Below are positions 1-12,659 of a stretch of DNA of 64,000 nt, in pieces. The first letter of the stretch is position 1. The number at the start of each line of letters is the position of its first letter. The notes beneath the pieces were generated by a model, which was not told the origin of the DNA, searched no databases, and saw nothing but the letters and a program-made list of their open reading frames with translations. The DNA is taken from positions 1 to 64,000 of the forward strand of contig JAPEVC010000081.1 in the NCBI GenBank assembly GCA_027946555.1, read 5' to 3'. The position numbers were made by a program, and so were the translations under genes. Source of the DNA: Gnomoniopsis sp. IMI 355080. Taxonomy: Eukaryota > Ascomycota > Sordariomycetes > Diaporthales > Gnomoniaceae.

Positions 1-1921
1 CCCCCTCCTTCGAGCGCCCGCCCCTGCAACCCCATGTGCCAGCAATTTAATTAAGGCGCGTCTGTAACTCTCGCCTAGCGCACCACGACTGTCGTTCGTG
101 TCATGTAGGGTTGATTGATTTTGGGGAGAAAACCACGTGCAGATCGCGGATGCATCCGAGTTATCCAACATCAGTGCATCTGTATTTAGCATCGCCTTCC
201 TCTAATTGAAACGGAGAGACAATCTAGGCTATCTTCCCAAGTAGGATGAACATTGGCAATCGAGCCACCGTCTCCTTGGTCGCGAGCCAAGTCATATGGA
301 GGAACTCTTGTCGTCTGAATGTCGCCAACCTTCCACTAGCCTAGGCATTCATTACCAATCAATACCAAGTGATTCTACATATTCCTCGACATTTCCAAAC
401 ATGCCATATGCTAGCTTCCCAAGAAAGAACGCCTCGTCATCAACGCCCGACTTCGAAACACCTATTTCTCCATTCGCTCGCAAGGCGCCTCTTCAAACAA
501 CCTCAAATTGAGCTTTGTACAGACTCGACGACAGACAGGCCCATGATCGAAACAGAGTCTGCCCAAAAAAAAAAAACCTTTTATTCTAGTACTCGGCATT
601 TACCACCCTTCGGACAATGACCGGAAACATGTGGTGTATCTACTATCTAGAGAGCCCTTCATCAATCAGGAATTACACCAAACAGTCTGTCGCCTCGAAA
701 CATCCCAATTTTCCATTCGATGCTTTGCGTGTTTTAGGATGGCGGGATGGCAGGGTCTCGGCGGTGCAATGCTCGGGTCTACCTCTCAAATCGCACGGTG
801 GGATGATGCGCGTCTTAGGGTTTGCTTGCGCAATCCTCTTCCTCTTTATTCTTGGTTTAACCCCCCGACATCAGAAGGCTAATTAGGCGCCATCGTACAT
901 CGAACGAAAGTGAGTCAAAAAGAAGTTCAGACGACAGCGTCACACAGCCCTGGAGCCCTCCTTTCAACAGGGTTCTTTTTCTTGCGATGGCAAGTCTTGG
1001 CTTCTTATGGCAGGCCTTGACGAACATGTTCCCTCCCTCTCTCCTTTTTCTTGTCTTCTTCAAAAATATCGGCTCGCGATTGCAGTGTAAGTCTAAGCGA
1101 GACAAGCATACAGACCCGATTTGTTCTTATGTCACTTGTTTCGGGTCGTGCGTCGCGGCCATGCGACCTTCGGCAAGGCGTTCGGGGATCGACGAACGAC
1201 AGGGCCGACCGGCCTGGGGCCGTCAAGACCGGATCTCTTGCGTATTTCCATCATGGAGGCTTAGAGGCTCTGCAGTCACCATAATGCCGTAATGCCGTCG
1301 TACTGCGTGACGTTTTGACACTTCTCGAGCAGAGGAAACAACGATCACAAACTTAAAATAGTTTTGTGCCGGATCGAGAAACATTTGGCATGTGTCTGTG
1401 CTTCTTTCCTATCGGGCAGGACATTGCAGAACAGAATGTGCCGAAAGGCGAAGCTTTTGTCGGACCAATATCTGCCCAAGAGAGTTATTTTCCCGCAAGG
1501 CAGAACAAATTACCTGTCCAGCCTGATTTTCTGCAACGCATAAAAACTGTACTTTGCAGGTGGTGTTCTCTCTGGGACAACTTCGGGCTATCAGAACATT
1601 GGACGAGCATGAGTCCCCCCACTCCCCGATGGTCCAGGTCCACCTATTCGACACAAGCAGTGATCACAAACACGTCTGAAGCTTGGTTCAAGCACTGACC
1701 AGACCTACTTTATTCACTTTTCTTTTACTTCGGTCTCATTGGATCGTACAAGAATCATGCGGCTCTGCTCAGAAGCTTTCCACATCAGTCTATAAGAAAA
1801 TTTGGATGCATAATCTCAACTATGTTCCATGTCCTATTACGCCTAGGGTTTTCTAAAACACCCAAGGGCTACAACACCATCAACTGTTAAACGCGCGCAT
1901 CGCGGCCTGCTTATTCCCCTC
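1..1921. other. intergenic region, left edge
   Basis: No open frame here shows fungal coding character. The frames are short, overlap on both strands and match no family I recognise. A run of about a dozen A's lies near 566-577. The right part is the 3' flank of the minus-strand gene that ends at 1922. A gene truncated at the left edge cannot be excluded, but nothing supports one. Confidence 0.5.
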
Positions 1922-4480
1922 TCAAAGCCCGAGCTCGTCGTCACTCAAGTCTACGTGGCCTGTATTGGTAATTGTCCGCAACATGGCCCGATGTGGTTTC
2001 AAGATAGTTGCGTCTCCCACACGACGGCGCTTCTTGGTATCTGTCGCGGCCTCCACGCCTGTCCTATTTTCTTGGCCTTGGGCGCGAATCTGGCGATACC
2101 TCCGAGGCCGAGGGGTCACGCTATTGTCGTTATCGTAGTCGTCCTCTTCTTCCTCCGCATCATATTCGCTTAGCTGCTGGGTTAGCAGCCCAGCTTCTGT
2201 CGAATCCCGCTTGCGCGTGCTTGGCGCGAGAGCTGAGCCTTGCGGCTGGGTGCAGCGATTCGTACGAGTCGCTAACGAGCGGGTCCACCGCCTCGGTATC
2301 TTGTTCTTTGAGTCGTGAGGTTTCGCCGAGGAGGCCTCGACACCGGAAACACCGCTATCGCTGGCTGTTTCATCTGCGCAGGTTCCGCCGACTGACTTTC
2401 GGCTCCATTCCTCGGGACGTGTTGATGAACGTCGTGGTCGCGGTGCGGGCGTCGCTGTCACCCATTCTGAAATGTCACCGTCCCACCGGAATCCTGTCGT
2501 AGCACTTGTCGACAATCTCTTCTTGGGTGTGTAATCGATGGCCTTGCTCTTCAGGCTTCCCGCGGTATTATTGAAGGACTCTGCGAAAGCGAGGTCTCGC
2601 ATATCATTTGTTCTCTCTGCTAAGAGGAATGCGCAGTCTGTCCGCATCTGTCTTGACTTTCCGTCTTCAACGGACGCCATGTTGTCGAGCTGGTCGCAGA
2701 ACTTGGTCAGGTAATGATGTGATGGCTCGGCTGCTCCTTGGCCACAGCATCGCGCCAACGAGCTTAATAGAGCTGTGGCTGCTTCGTAATATCTCTTTTC
2801 ATGTCTCCTGTTACAGTCCTGTAGCACGCTATGCCACAGTTGCGGGACGTCTGTCGTCGATCCAGTTTGAGTGGTATTTGAAAGATATGCTGACAGGTTC
2901 AGGACTGTGGATGTCCAAGCCGATTTTCTAGTCCTCCTCATTTCGTATATACATGCTGCGATGATGTATCTGATTCTTGTTGTAGTGACACTTGATGTTC
3001 TCTGCATTGAGTGGCGCGCAGCTTCAACTCCTGCCCCTTGGCGTAGGAGACAGACAGAAGTCAATGCAGTAAGAGCGCTGATTAAAGTCTGCTGTGACAA
3101 GCTCTTCAAGTCGCCATTGTCTGGGCGTAATGTGAACTTCAATGACTTTGCCTGAGAGGAGAGCAACGTAATCATGCGTATGGCGCAAGATATGGTGTCG
3201 TCGCATACTGCATCCCCGGATAGAGTCTTAATTATATTGGACCATATAGATGCAAATTGCTTGGTGGACAACCAGTCCAGGGGTAGTTGTTGTGTCTTCA
3301 TAAGCTTGGAAAGCTGTCTGAGCATGAACTGCGATCTTCCACTCTCTCGAGCCAAGTCACGAAGCATTTTCAGCGGAGCTAGGCTCCGAGCCTCATCGAA
3401 GTTGCTGTCAACATTCTTTGGTTTTGGATAAGCTCGGTCAAGTATGACTTCTAGCAAGCCCTCAGCCTCCAAGAATGCCTTCGTTCTAAAGCAAAGAGCA
3501 ACAAGAAGCAGAGAGAAATGGTCGTCCAGAAGGCCTTCGAGCACTGCCTCTCTAACGACTCTCATCCCGTGCTCCCTCACTACCGTCCGTAACTGGGGAC
3601 AGCCGCGGGCCGAGGGTAGCATGTCTTCCACTGCTTCATAAACTTGGTTAGAGACCTCTGAGATCTGCAGCGCTGACTTGGTGCCCTTCTCTTCTGCGTC
3701 TCGCTGCTCCCAATACTCCAGCTCACCAATATACTCGGGGACTTTGCGCAAACACATGGCCATGAGAGACTTGGCGTTCTTCGTAGCTGAAGTCGATATG
3801 ATTGACGAAGGTGTGACTGGTGCCGGTGATGCTGTGGCAATGAGTAGTGCATACAGTGCACGAAGAACGGATTCGTAAAGTGAGAATCTAGTTGGGGATA
3901 TGCGGTGGCGTAGAGGAAGCATTTCAGTCTCGAGTGTCGAAACCACGGATGAGGGCTTCAAGACGGTGTGGCTTCCTAATAGATCCAAAGCCTTGCTATT
4001 TGGCCCATGACCAGGCAGGGCAGGCTGTTGCATTGGTGACATAACCTGCTGCCTGGCACGACGAATGACAGGAGTTGGGAGGACAATCTCGCCTGGTTGT
4101 AGAGATTGCTTTCTGGGAAGCTTCATGGCTTTAGACGTCTTGACATCCTGCGGTTCTTGAGGTTCAGAGGCATGAGATGTTGCCCTAGGACCCGGTCTTC
4201 GTCCTCTCCTGGAATAGGTGTGCTGATATCTCCCTTTTCTAGAGATTGGCTCACTGATGATTCCCGAGCTTCCGCCCCCAGAGTCATCGTCGTCCTCCGG
4301 GGTCTCAGACCTCTCCTGCTCAAATTCTCGTCTGAGTGCGAAGATGTGCGTTTTGAGAGGGCGTAGCAAGCGGTGGCATCGTGTCGTAGTCCATGGCTGT
4401 GTGTCTCTTGCAGGCCGTTGTTGTAGTCGCTGCCGATATGGGTGCCGTTTTGGAGACATTTGTGTCAGAGATGAGGCCAT
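1922..4480 (-). CDS. unrecognised large fungal protein, ~852 aa
   Basis: This is a single uninterrupted exon read on the minus strand. The frame stays open upstream to 4603, but only through a TTG, so the first ATG is at 4480; a second ATG lies seven codons later, before a basic stretch SPKRHPYRQR. The first 170 residues are basic and low-complexity, with a short Glu/Asp/Gly-rich patch. The central part (about residues 190-640) is Leu/Ala-rich and looks like a helical repeat. The C-terminal 200 residues are again disordered, with an acidic cluster and Lys/Arg motifs resembling nuclear signals, and the protein ends in SDDELGL. The length, the absence of stops and the biased composition make it a real gene. 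I do not recognise a family. The composition suggests a nuclear scaffold-type protein, but that is inference only. It is transcribed divergently from CLU1. Confidence 0.75.
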   Translation of the reverse strand: MASSLTQMSPKRHPYRQRLQQRPARDTQPWTTTRCHRLLRPLKTHIFALRREFEQERSETPEDDDDSGGGSSGIISEPISRKGRYQHTYSRRGRRPGPRATSHASEPQEPQDVKTSKAMKLPRKQSLQPGEIVLPTPVIRRARQQVMSPMQQPALPGHGPNSKALDLLGSHTVLKPSSVVSTLETEMLPLRHRISPTRFSLYESVLRALYALLIATASPAPVTPSSIISTSATKNAKSLMAMCLRKVPEYIGELEYWEQRDAEEKGTKSALQISEVSNQVYEAVEDMLPSARGCPQLRTVVREHGMRVVREAVLEGLLDDHFSLLLVALCFRTKAFLEAEGLLEVILDRAYPKPKNVDSNFDEARSLAPLKMLRDLARESGRSQFMLRQLSKLMKTQQLPLDWLSTKQFASIWSNIIKTLSGDAVCDDTISCAIRMITLLSSQAKSLKFTLRPDNGDLKSLSQQTLISALTALTSVCLLRQGAGVEAARHSMQRTSSVTTTRIRYIIAACIYEMRRTRKSAWTSTVLNLSAYLSNTTQTGSTTDVPQLWHSVLQDCNRRHEKRYYEAATALLSSLARCCGQGAAEPSHHYLTKFCDQLDNMASVEDGKSRQMRTDCAFLLAERTNDMRDLAFAESFNNTAGSLKSKAIDYTPKKRLSTSATTGFRWDGDISEWVTATPAPRPRRSSTRPEEWSRKSVGGTCADETASDSGVSGVEASSAKPHDSKNKIPRRWTRSLATRTNRCTQPQGSALAPSTRKRDSTEAGLLTQQLSEYDAEEEEDDYDNDNSVTPRPRRYRQIRAQGQENRTGVEAATDTKKRRRVGDATILKPHRAMLRTITNTGHVDLSDDELGL

Positions 4481-5168
4481 ATTCAATGATGCCTTGCGAG
4501 TGATAAGCCAATGGTCGTCGACATCTTCTTTCAATCTGCCGCGTGTAATGTTTACACCACACAGAAATTGGAGTAAGCTTATTGAGATGGGTATTTTGAA
4601 CAAAGTAAGAGGAAGCGGATGGATGCAAGCAAATAAAGAATGAAGCTATGTTAAAAGACTGGTAATGTAGATGCTGGTGACAACAAAAACAGATACCTGC
4701 TACGAGTAGGTAGATGTTGGATCCAAGTGCAGTAAACAAATAGGGGGCAGAACCCTGTCCCGCTGGGCTGGGTAACCGGGCGTTGCATGCTGGCCGGCTG
4801 ATCGGAGAGGCCGGGTGCCGGGTTCTGGCTTTTTTTTTCGTGAGAAAATTTTGGCCGGCAGAGTCATTGACGTTCTACCCGGGCCTACCCAATTGACGCT
4901 GTAGAGGGAGCTTTTCTTTCTCGTCTGGGCTACCTTCTCTTGTCACTTACTTTCGCAAGTCCCCCAATTGATTTGAATCTTTCTTGTACAGAAAGCTGGG
5001 GTTGTTTTGCACATTCCCACTTTCCGTCTCCGCTCAATTCCTTCTTTTTCGGGTGGACACATCTGGCTGGGGGAATACTGCCACTTTTTCTGGGGCTCCA
5101 TACCACAATATAGACGCTTGCTGCGGACACCACACACACACGTCTTGACCTCTGGAACAGGATTCAAA
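4481..5168. promoter_or_regulatory. divergent promoter region, unknown gene / CLU1
   Basis: This 688-bp stretch lies between two divergently transcribed start codons and must hold both 5' leaders and promoters. It has T-rich and C/T-rich stretches, notably just before the CLU1 ATG, as is common for fungal leaders. I cannot identify a TATA box or a specific binding site with confidence. Confidence 0.4.
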
Positions 5169-8100
5169 ATGGCCGACGCAATCAAGGATACTGTTACACC
5201 CGTTGGTGAGTCTACCCACCTTCCCTATGCGCGATGTGAGGTATCATGGAGATGTCGCGTGAGTGCTAACAGACATCCTTCTTCAGACGCGGCTGCGCCG
5301 GAGAAAACAGATACCAAAGTCAATGGCACTGGTGACGCTCCAGCTGCCGACGATGGAGTTGAGCAGGCCCCCGAAGGTACGATTTAGACATCTCGAACGG
5401 TTCGACGTGTCTTGAACCCGCCGTGACGACACCTCGCGACGGGAGGCGCGAGACCATCCTGCTCTTGCTAATACTGTACCGCGCAGAAACCACCTATCCC
5501 CTTACTATCGTCCTGCCCCAGGCTCCAGGCAAACTCGAAATCACGGTTAGCATGGAAACGTGTGAGAACAAGGAGTTCACCAGGCGCTGAATATGTATCG
5601 CAACAGGTCTCTCCCCATGAGCAGGTCCACGAGGTCCGTCAGGCCATCATCGAGTTTCCCGTAGCCCTCCAGTACTCGTGCTTCCACCTCGAACACAAGA
5701 GTGAGCGAGTCAACGACTTCATTCAGATCTCCGAGATCAAGGACATCGGCTCCGGCTCCGAACTGCACCTGGTCGAGGACCCCTACACCGAAAAAGAGGC
5801 AAGGTTACACATGGTCCGGGTTCGGGAGCTTATTGGCGCTTCCGGAGACCGCACCGACGCGATACAAGGCGTACTGGCAGGTCTATCTCTGTTCGAAAAG
5901 GTCGCCGCCGAGTGTGGAGATGTTGTAGACAAGACAAACCAGGAGCAACCCGCCATCGGCGAGTACGATTTCAGTACCGTGCCCTCCGTCTCTGCATTGC
6001 TTCCAGATGAGCAAGACCCGGCGCCCAAGACCGTCAAGGGTATCTCACTCTCGCCCTGGAACCCTCCGCCCGCACACCTGCGACAGAAGGGCCACCTGCT
6101 CTACCTCATTGTTACCACCAATGAGGGCGAGCAGTTCCAGATCACCGCGCATGTTGGAGGGTTCTATGTCAACAAGTCGTCAAACGCAAAGTTCGATCCT
6201 TTCCCGCGCCAGGCCCCCAAGGCCGCTGCCTCTCACTCCCTTTTGACTTTGATTGGCGACATCTCGCCATCTTTCAACGACTCATTCATGAAGCTCCAAG
6301 AGTACAACAATCGCCGAGAGCCTTTGGCAACGTTCCAGATTACTAACGCTATTCCAACGGCGCCTTGGGTCGTACCCTCTACTTCCTCACCACTCTGTGC
6401 GCACAGCCCCGATATCACCCGAACACAGGAGACTTTCCTCATTGCCGGTGTCGAAGGCACCGACACCCTGCGCGACTGGAATGAGGAGTTCCAGTCTGCC
6501 AAGGAGCTGCCAAAGGAGAATGTCCAAGACAGAGTCTTCAGGGAGCGTCTTCTCGCTAAACTCTACGCCGACTACAATGATGCTGCTGCCAGGGGCGCTG
6601 TGATGGTTGCTCGTGGTGAGGTTGCTCCACTCAACCCCACCGAGGGACGGGACGCCCAAATTTTTGTGTACAACAACGTATTTTTTTCGTTTGGTGCTGA
6701 TGGGGTCAAAACCTTCACCTCGGAGGGCGGCGATGAGGCAGCACGAGTTGCTACCGGCAAGGATGTTGCTGGTGTCAAAGCGGTCAACCAGCTGGACATC
6801 GAGAGCGTCTACACGCCCGGAACTGTGGTTGTGGACTACCTCGGCAAGCGGATAGTTGGTCAGAGCATCGTTCCAGGGATCTTCAAGCAGCGTGAAGAGG
6901 GTGAGAACCAGATTGACTACGGTGCTGTTGATGGCAAGGACGTGGTTGCTGCAGACGAGAAATTTGCCGCTCCTTTCGCGAAGCTCTCCAAGGCCATGAA
7001 GGTCAAGAAGCACCCTGTTTGGGATAAGAACAACAAGCGTTTCGACCTGGAGGCTAGCGTTGAGACCAAGGGGCTTCTGGGGACTGACGGCCGAAAATAT
7101 GTGCTGGACCTGTACCGGATCACCCCGCTGGACATCTCTTGGCTGGACGAAATGGCTTCTGAGGAGGAGAACAAGAAGAATGGAGATTATCCACACCGAA
7201 TGACAGTGCTCCGTGGCGAGCTTGTCGAGCTGGTTTACCGATCAAAGATGCGAGAGTGGTTGAACGCTGAGATTGCGAAGCGAGCAGAGACAAAGAAGGA
7301 CGAGAAGGCGATCGAGGAGTCCAGTGATAAGCCCGAGAAAACCGAAGACAAGACCGATGATAAGCCGGAGTCAAAGGCCGAGGAGAAATCCGAGGAAAAG
7401 GTGGAAGGCGAACAGGCGAACAAGGAAGCCGAAAAGGATGACAGAATCGACGCCAACGACTTCACGTTTTCCCTCAACCCCGACGTCTTCAGTGGCCAAG
7501 AGCCTCAGACTGACGAGGAGAAGGCGGAGTGGGCAGCTGACGAGAAGGATGTTCGCGCTGCCTGTACCTTCCTCCGAGAGACCGCTATACCCGAGCTGTT
7601 GAACGAGTTGAGAGAGTCCGAGGCCAGTTTTCCCATGGACGGCGCATCTCTGCGCAACCTGCTTCACAAGCGTGGTATCAACATGCGCTACCTGGGCAAG
7701 ATCACCACACTATGCGAGGAATCATCACGGCTCTACAGCATGCGTGAGATCTGTATCCGGGACATGATCGTCCGGTCCTTCAAGCACGTCGTTGCGAAGT
7801 ACCTGAAATATCTGCCCCTTCCTCTTACTTCCGCCTGCATTGCACACCTCTTGAACTGTCTACTTGGCACTGGGCTGAACCCCAAGCCATCAGCTGTTAT
7901 TGATTCTTCATTGCGGAATTTGTACAGCAACACCGACCTGTCTTTCGAGAGTGTCACACCCGAGAGCCTGAAGGCCGACATTGAGGCCGGGGTCTCCCAA
8001 CGATTCAGGTACAAGCTCGAGTCCGATTGGCAGGCTACGCTCAGCCACTTGCAAGTGCTGCGTGAGGTCTGCCTGAAGCTCGGTCTCCAAGTGCAGGCCA

Positions 8101-9299
8101 AGGAGTACGCCTTCACTGCCGCGACTGCAGCAGCACAGCCAGCTGCAGAGACCGCTCCTGTGAATGGCAACGTCGAGAGCAAGACCAACGGCGAGAGCAA
8201 GAAGAAGAAGAAGAAGTCTCCTCGTGACGGATCGCCATCCTCTATCAGTTCCGCCCCCGTCCCCCACACTTTTGTCCCTGACGATATCATTAACGTTGTG
8301 CCCATCGTCAAGGATTCTGCACCGCGCAGCTCCCTGGCAGAGGAAGCTCTCGAGGCGGGCAGAATCTCCATCAACCAAGGCCAGCGGAAACTGGGCCAAG
8401 AGCTTCTGCTCGAATCCTTGTCTCTACACGAGCAGATCCACGGCATTCTTCACCCCGAGGTTGCGCGTGTGTACCACCAGCTGTCCATGATCTACTTCCA
8501 GCTCGACGAGAAGGAGGCAGCCGTCGAGCTCGCCCGCAAGGCTATCCTCGTCGCCGAACGCACCATCGGCGTCGACACGCAAGAGACTTTGTTGGACTAC
8601 CTCAACCTGGCTCTGTTCCTGCACCAGCTCGGCGACAGCCGCACTGCGCTCGAGTACTCCAAGCACGCCCTCAAGCTATGGAAAACCATCTACGGGCCCG
8701 ATCACCCGGACACCATCACCACCATGAACAACGCGGCCGTAATGCTGCAGCACCTCAAAGCCTACCACGAGTCGCGGCGCTGGTTCGAGGAGTCCCTGCG
8801 CGTCTGCGACAAGATCTTTGGCAAGACTAGCATCAACAGCGCGACGCTGCAGTTCCAGCTCGCGCAGGCCCTCGCGCTCGACAACGATTCCAAGGCCGCC
8901 GTGCACCGCATGCGCGAGTCGTACAACATCTTCCTCCAGGAGCTCGGCCCCGCTGACAAGAACACCAAGGAGGCCGAGTCCTGGCTCGAGCAGCTCACCC
9001 AGAACGCTGTCAATATCGCCAAGCGCGACAAGGTTCAGGAAGCCCGCCAGCTCCGCGCCGGCATGCGCTTCACCCCGCGGACGCTGCCGTCCTCGTCGGC
9101 GTCGCGCACCTCGACAACGGGCGTGGTTGGGGGCCCCGCGACGGGCCCTGCCTCGGACGCGGTGAAACCCGCGTTGGACTCGCGCACCATTGATGAGCTT
9201 GTCAAGTTCATTGAGGGCAGCGAGAAGAAGAGCAGCAAGGGTGGTAAAAAGACAGGTAGCAAGAACCCCAAGAGCCGTCGCGTTCCTGCCAAGGCTTAG
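5169..9299 (+). CDS. clustered mitochondria protein CLU1 / eIF3-associated TIF31
   Basis: I assemble four exons: 5169-5205, 5287-5376, 5487-5545 and 5607-9299, giving about 1292 aa. The introns have GT-AG ends and phases 1, 1 and 0. The family is cytosolic, associates with eIF3 and with mRNAs for mitochondrial proteins, and is needed for normal mitochondrial distribution. After a short acidic N-terminus comes the CLU N-terminal ubiquitin-like region (residues about 40-130). The CLU domain lies at about 350-595 (DWNEEFQSAKELP near its start). A Lys/Glu-rich linker follows (about 624-675), then the eIF3-p135-like central region. A TPR block at about 1015-1170 includes ARVYHQLSMIYFQ and a repeat with NNAAVM. 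The tail is Lys/Gly-rich. The length fits the fungal family. The first three small exons are inferred from splice sites and the motif ITVSPHEQVHEV across the third junction. Confidence 0.93.
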
Positions 9300-10358
9300 G
9301 TTAGGTAGTGGTGGACTTGTAGTCCATGCATTGAACCTAATGCAAAAGGTTACGATTTATATAGAGCGAGGGTGGAAGGAAGGGCATGGAGAGGCTGTAG
9401 AATGTTTCAATAGGGAACAGCACAGTACCTCTGACAAAGCAAATACTGGGCGGACGAGCGATTGGCATTCTACCATGGTTTGGGCGTTGCTTCCTCTTTG
9501 CATAGGCGCACTACATTTGCGCCTTGCGATATGCGTGCTACAATTGTCTGGATACAGAAAGTGTACAAAGGGAACAGAACATATTTACTTTCAATGGTAG
9601 ACAAAAGAAGAAACCAGAAAAAAATCCCGGGGTCGGTTGGGGGGGATTCGACTTGCGTGCTTCCTTTCATAGCAAAGGAGCCAGGCGGTCGACACTTTTT
9701 GGGCATTGTGGCAAAATAGATATCCTCACTCTCTGTTTCTGGTCACTTTGTTCACTCTTGTTCCGGAGCACTTGTTATGGGCAGATGCTGTGGAAGGCAA
9801 GTTGGGTTTCAGATCGTGTGACATTTGAACGAAATCAAAGTTTGTATTGATTTGATGAATGATGAGTAGATTCACTACTTCTAAAGACTTGCAAGTTGGG
9901 CAAATCAGGCGCTATTCGTTTCCTCACGCCGTGCTCCAAAGTCATCGCGGCAAATCTCAAAAAAACCTGAGGGGGCTAATAAGTGGCAGCCAGCTCCGCA
10001 CTGCTAACTCACCTGACCAGGGCTTGATGGGCTTCATATAGAACATCCTTCGTAAATCGTACATGTCCATCATCCAAAGACCTTGTTTTTGACTGCCCAT
10101 AACCCATGCCCAAACTGAAAACACCAAGTCAAACGAATAAAAGTAAGGGTAAACCTAGTGTAAGATAGTTTGAGCGCCAAGAGAAAAAGCTGTACGAACA
10201 TCATCAACAGAATGAGAAGAACAAGCATAGTCCTACATCTTTTTGATGCCCAGGCAGCAAGTGATAGCGACGCGATGATTTTGGCGGCTGCAATGACGAC
10301 AGCGCTTGCTGAGGACATAGTCGATATACGTCTCTGGTCGCAAACAGAGCCGTGACTC
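9300..10358. other. convergent 3' intergenic region, CLU1 / forkhead gene
   Basis: About 1.06 kb lies between two converging stop codons. It is AT-richer than the flanking genes and should carry both 3' UTRs and polyadenylation signals. I see no further gene, RNA gene or repeat in it. Confidence 0.5.
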
Positions 10359-12659
10359 CTAAGACTTGCTCCCATTCACAGAACTGAAAGAACTTTTGGA
10401 TAAGGAAGCGTTCAAAGTTTCGTGATATGAGCTGATACTCTGGAAACCCCTGTATAAACATGTTAACAGCCATCTCGGCGATTCTCCTGGAGTAAACTTA
10501 CTTTGTGAGATCGATTCCTTCCTCTTCGTCCTCAGCATCTTCATTCTTGAAGGATTCCTGTGTTATAGTCCCTGCCGTACCGACCGTCCCGGCCGTCCCC
10601 GGCCGCCCATTTTGTGTTGGACTTCCCGCCGGAGATTTCAGTGGTTGAGGTGGACTACTGCTCTGTGGGATGGTGCCCAGACCTTTGGAAGGGCTGATAT
10701 CACCCAGTGGTCTGATAGGTGTGCTGCCGTACTCTGCGAACTTCCAAAAAGGCGCAGGTGAGCTCGTCGGCATGTGCTGGCTGGGTCGCTGGGCGGTGCT
10801 GGGCGGCGCGAGTCTGGGATGCATCTTGAGTGGGGCAGGGGTCACAAGAGACAGACCGTCCTCTTGGAGATAAGAAGACGTCAGGAGAGGTGACCGAGGA
10901 GTGTCCTCAGTCACAGAATGGGAAGCCGCGGCGGACTGTCGATGACGGGGCAAAGGACTGCCATCTCCGATTTCCGCGGTATCGTCGGACTGGAGGCGTC
11001 GAGTGCGATCGGGCGTCATGTGTGAGATGCGCAGAGTCGAACGCGGCTGAGGTGATCCAGAAGGAGAGACCTTGCGCTTGCGAAGCGTGCTAGGTTCCTT
11101 GACCGCCATGTCTCGGGGGCCCTGGGTGATGTAATTGAGGTGACTGGGAGAAGCGGGATTGGATGATCCTCGGTGACCACCGCGACCACCCTTCCAGGCA
11201 TTGCTAATCATCTCATCGTGACACTCGGCGGTGATTTGCCATTTCATTCCCTTGCCGGGCTCGTCCGTAGATCTGGCTACTTTCTCAAAGGCCTTGTTCA
11301 AAGACAAATTGTGCCGAATTGAGTTCTAACAAAGGTTAGTGCGTAACCTCCCAAGGTTGCCCGACAAGATAGTACTGACCTGCCATCCAGAAGGTTGCTG
11401 GTGTCGATAGTACGCGTAGTTATTCATGATATAGGTATAGATACCGTTCAAGTTCAATTTTTCCTCCGCTGTACTCATGATTGCCTGCGTAATCATCTGC
11501 GCATAGCTATACTGAGGCTTGATACCCTTGTTCTCATCAAGGCTCAAATCCATGTCGTTTGTGCTCAAAATCCTGCTGCCCGTGGTGCTGCCTTTGGAGG
11601 GGGAAGTTTTGGCGGCAGTTGGCGTCTTATTCCGGACGGAGGGTGGTGTACCTGGTCGCTTGTAATTTGGCGGTGCTGGCGCGATCGCCTGTTGTCCACG
11701 TCCCTGCTTGGCCTGGGAAGCACTTTGCGATGATGAAGGCCTCCCGGCGGTAGAGCTTGGCCGGTTGGCGCGCACATCGTCGAGGGGCGTGGGTAGATCC
11801 TTCTCGGAAAGGCCGGCGCGGCGTAAGTAGGTTTCGTGAATTGTCAAAGGCTCCTGTTCGGGCAACACGATCATCATCTCGATTCCTGAAATCTCCAGCA
11901 CATCGCCACTGCTCAGAGGCTGTATCGCGGCCAGTGGCTGAGCCACAGTATTCAGCCTGATTCCATTCCTGCCCCTCACTTCCAGAATCCAGCTGCCATT
12001 GTTGTAGTCGGAACTGAAGAAGATAGTCGCATGGCGGCGAGAAATCAGCTTGCTAGGGCCCAGGTCCACGTGGACAAACTCTTCGTCATTGTTTGAAAAG
12101 GCGGGCTGCGGCGTATCAGAAGTGCGGCCAAAGTTGATGGTGGTCCTTTTCACATAATAGGTCCAGCCAAGTCCCACAATCTTAGCAAAGGCGTTAATAC
12201 CGTCCTCGGCGCTGAGACGAGAGTTGGCGTTGTCTTTGGCGGCTTGTATAAATTGATCTTTCGGGGCTTCCAGGTGTTCTGCGACCTTCTCGACAACGAC
12301 GTCAAAGGTCTTCCCGTGGTTCTCCGAGTCGTCGGCCAGAAGACTAGAGTCGGCGGCAACGCTGGACTCGGGCTCTTCAACTACGAGGTCCCTGATGGGT
12401 GACGGTGGAGTATTGTCGGTCTAGATGGGAGAGAACAAGATGCGCGTTAGCATGCATGCGACAGCAGATACAGAGGTGCGAGTCGCGCAAAACGGCAGCT
12501 GGGATGCATGACGCAGGGCAGGCAACCTATGGTCGGACTAACCTTCTTTCTGCGCTTGGCGGGTCGCGAGGGGGAGGAATCGTCAGGACGATCGGAAAGC
12601 AGGTCTTTGCGCGTCGAGTCGCGCCGGGCGCGCTGTGTGCGCTTCGATGGGCTAACCAT
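10359..12659 (-). CDS. FHA-domain forkhead transcription factor (Fkh2-like)
   Basis: There are four exons on the minus strand: 12659-12543, 12420-11380, 11325-10502 and 10449-10359, about 690 aa. The FHA domain spans residues about 118-228, with GRTS and the phosphopeptide-pocket signature ISRRHA. The forkhead domain spans about 340-420 (KPQYSYAQMI, then GWQ joined across an intron to NSIRHNLSLN). The FHA-plus-forkhead combination is that of yeast Fkh1/Fkh2 and their single filamentous-fungal orthologue, which control G2/M genes and development. The rest is Ser/Pro-rich with several SP/TP sites, as expected for a CDK target. The last exon is less certain: reading through the final donor gives a stop at once (10498), while splicing adds GFQSISSYHETLN and about 20 further residues. 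A basic patch (AKRRKK) sits in exon 1. Confidence 0.9.

Noticed and set aside
6387..7196. 269-codon open frame on the minus strand inside CLU1
   Set aside because: It is the antisense shadow of the GC-biased CLU1 coding exon and has no family resemblance.
7733..8446. 237-codon minus-strand frame inside CLU1
   Set aside because: Antisense shadow of the sense codon bias; it contains an unnatural Phe run opposite the Lys run of CLU1.
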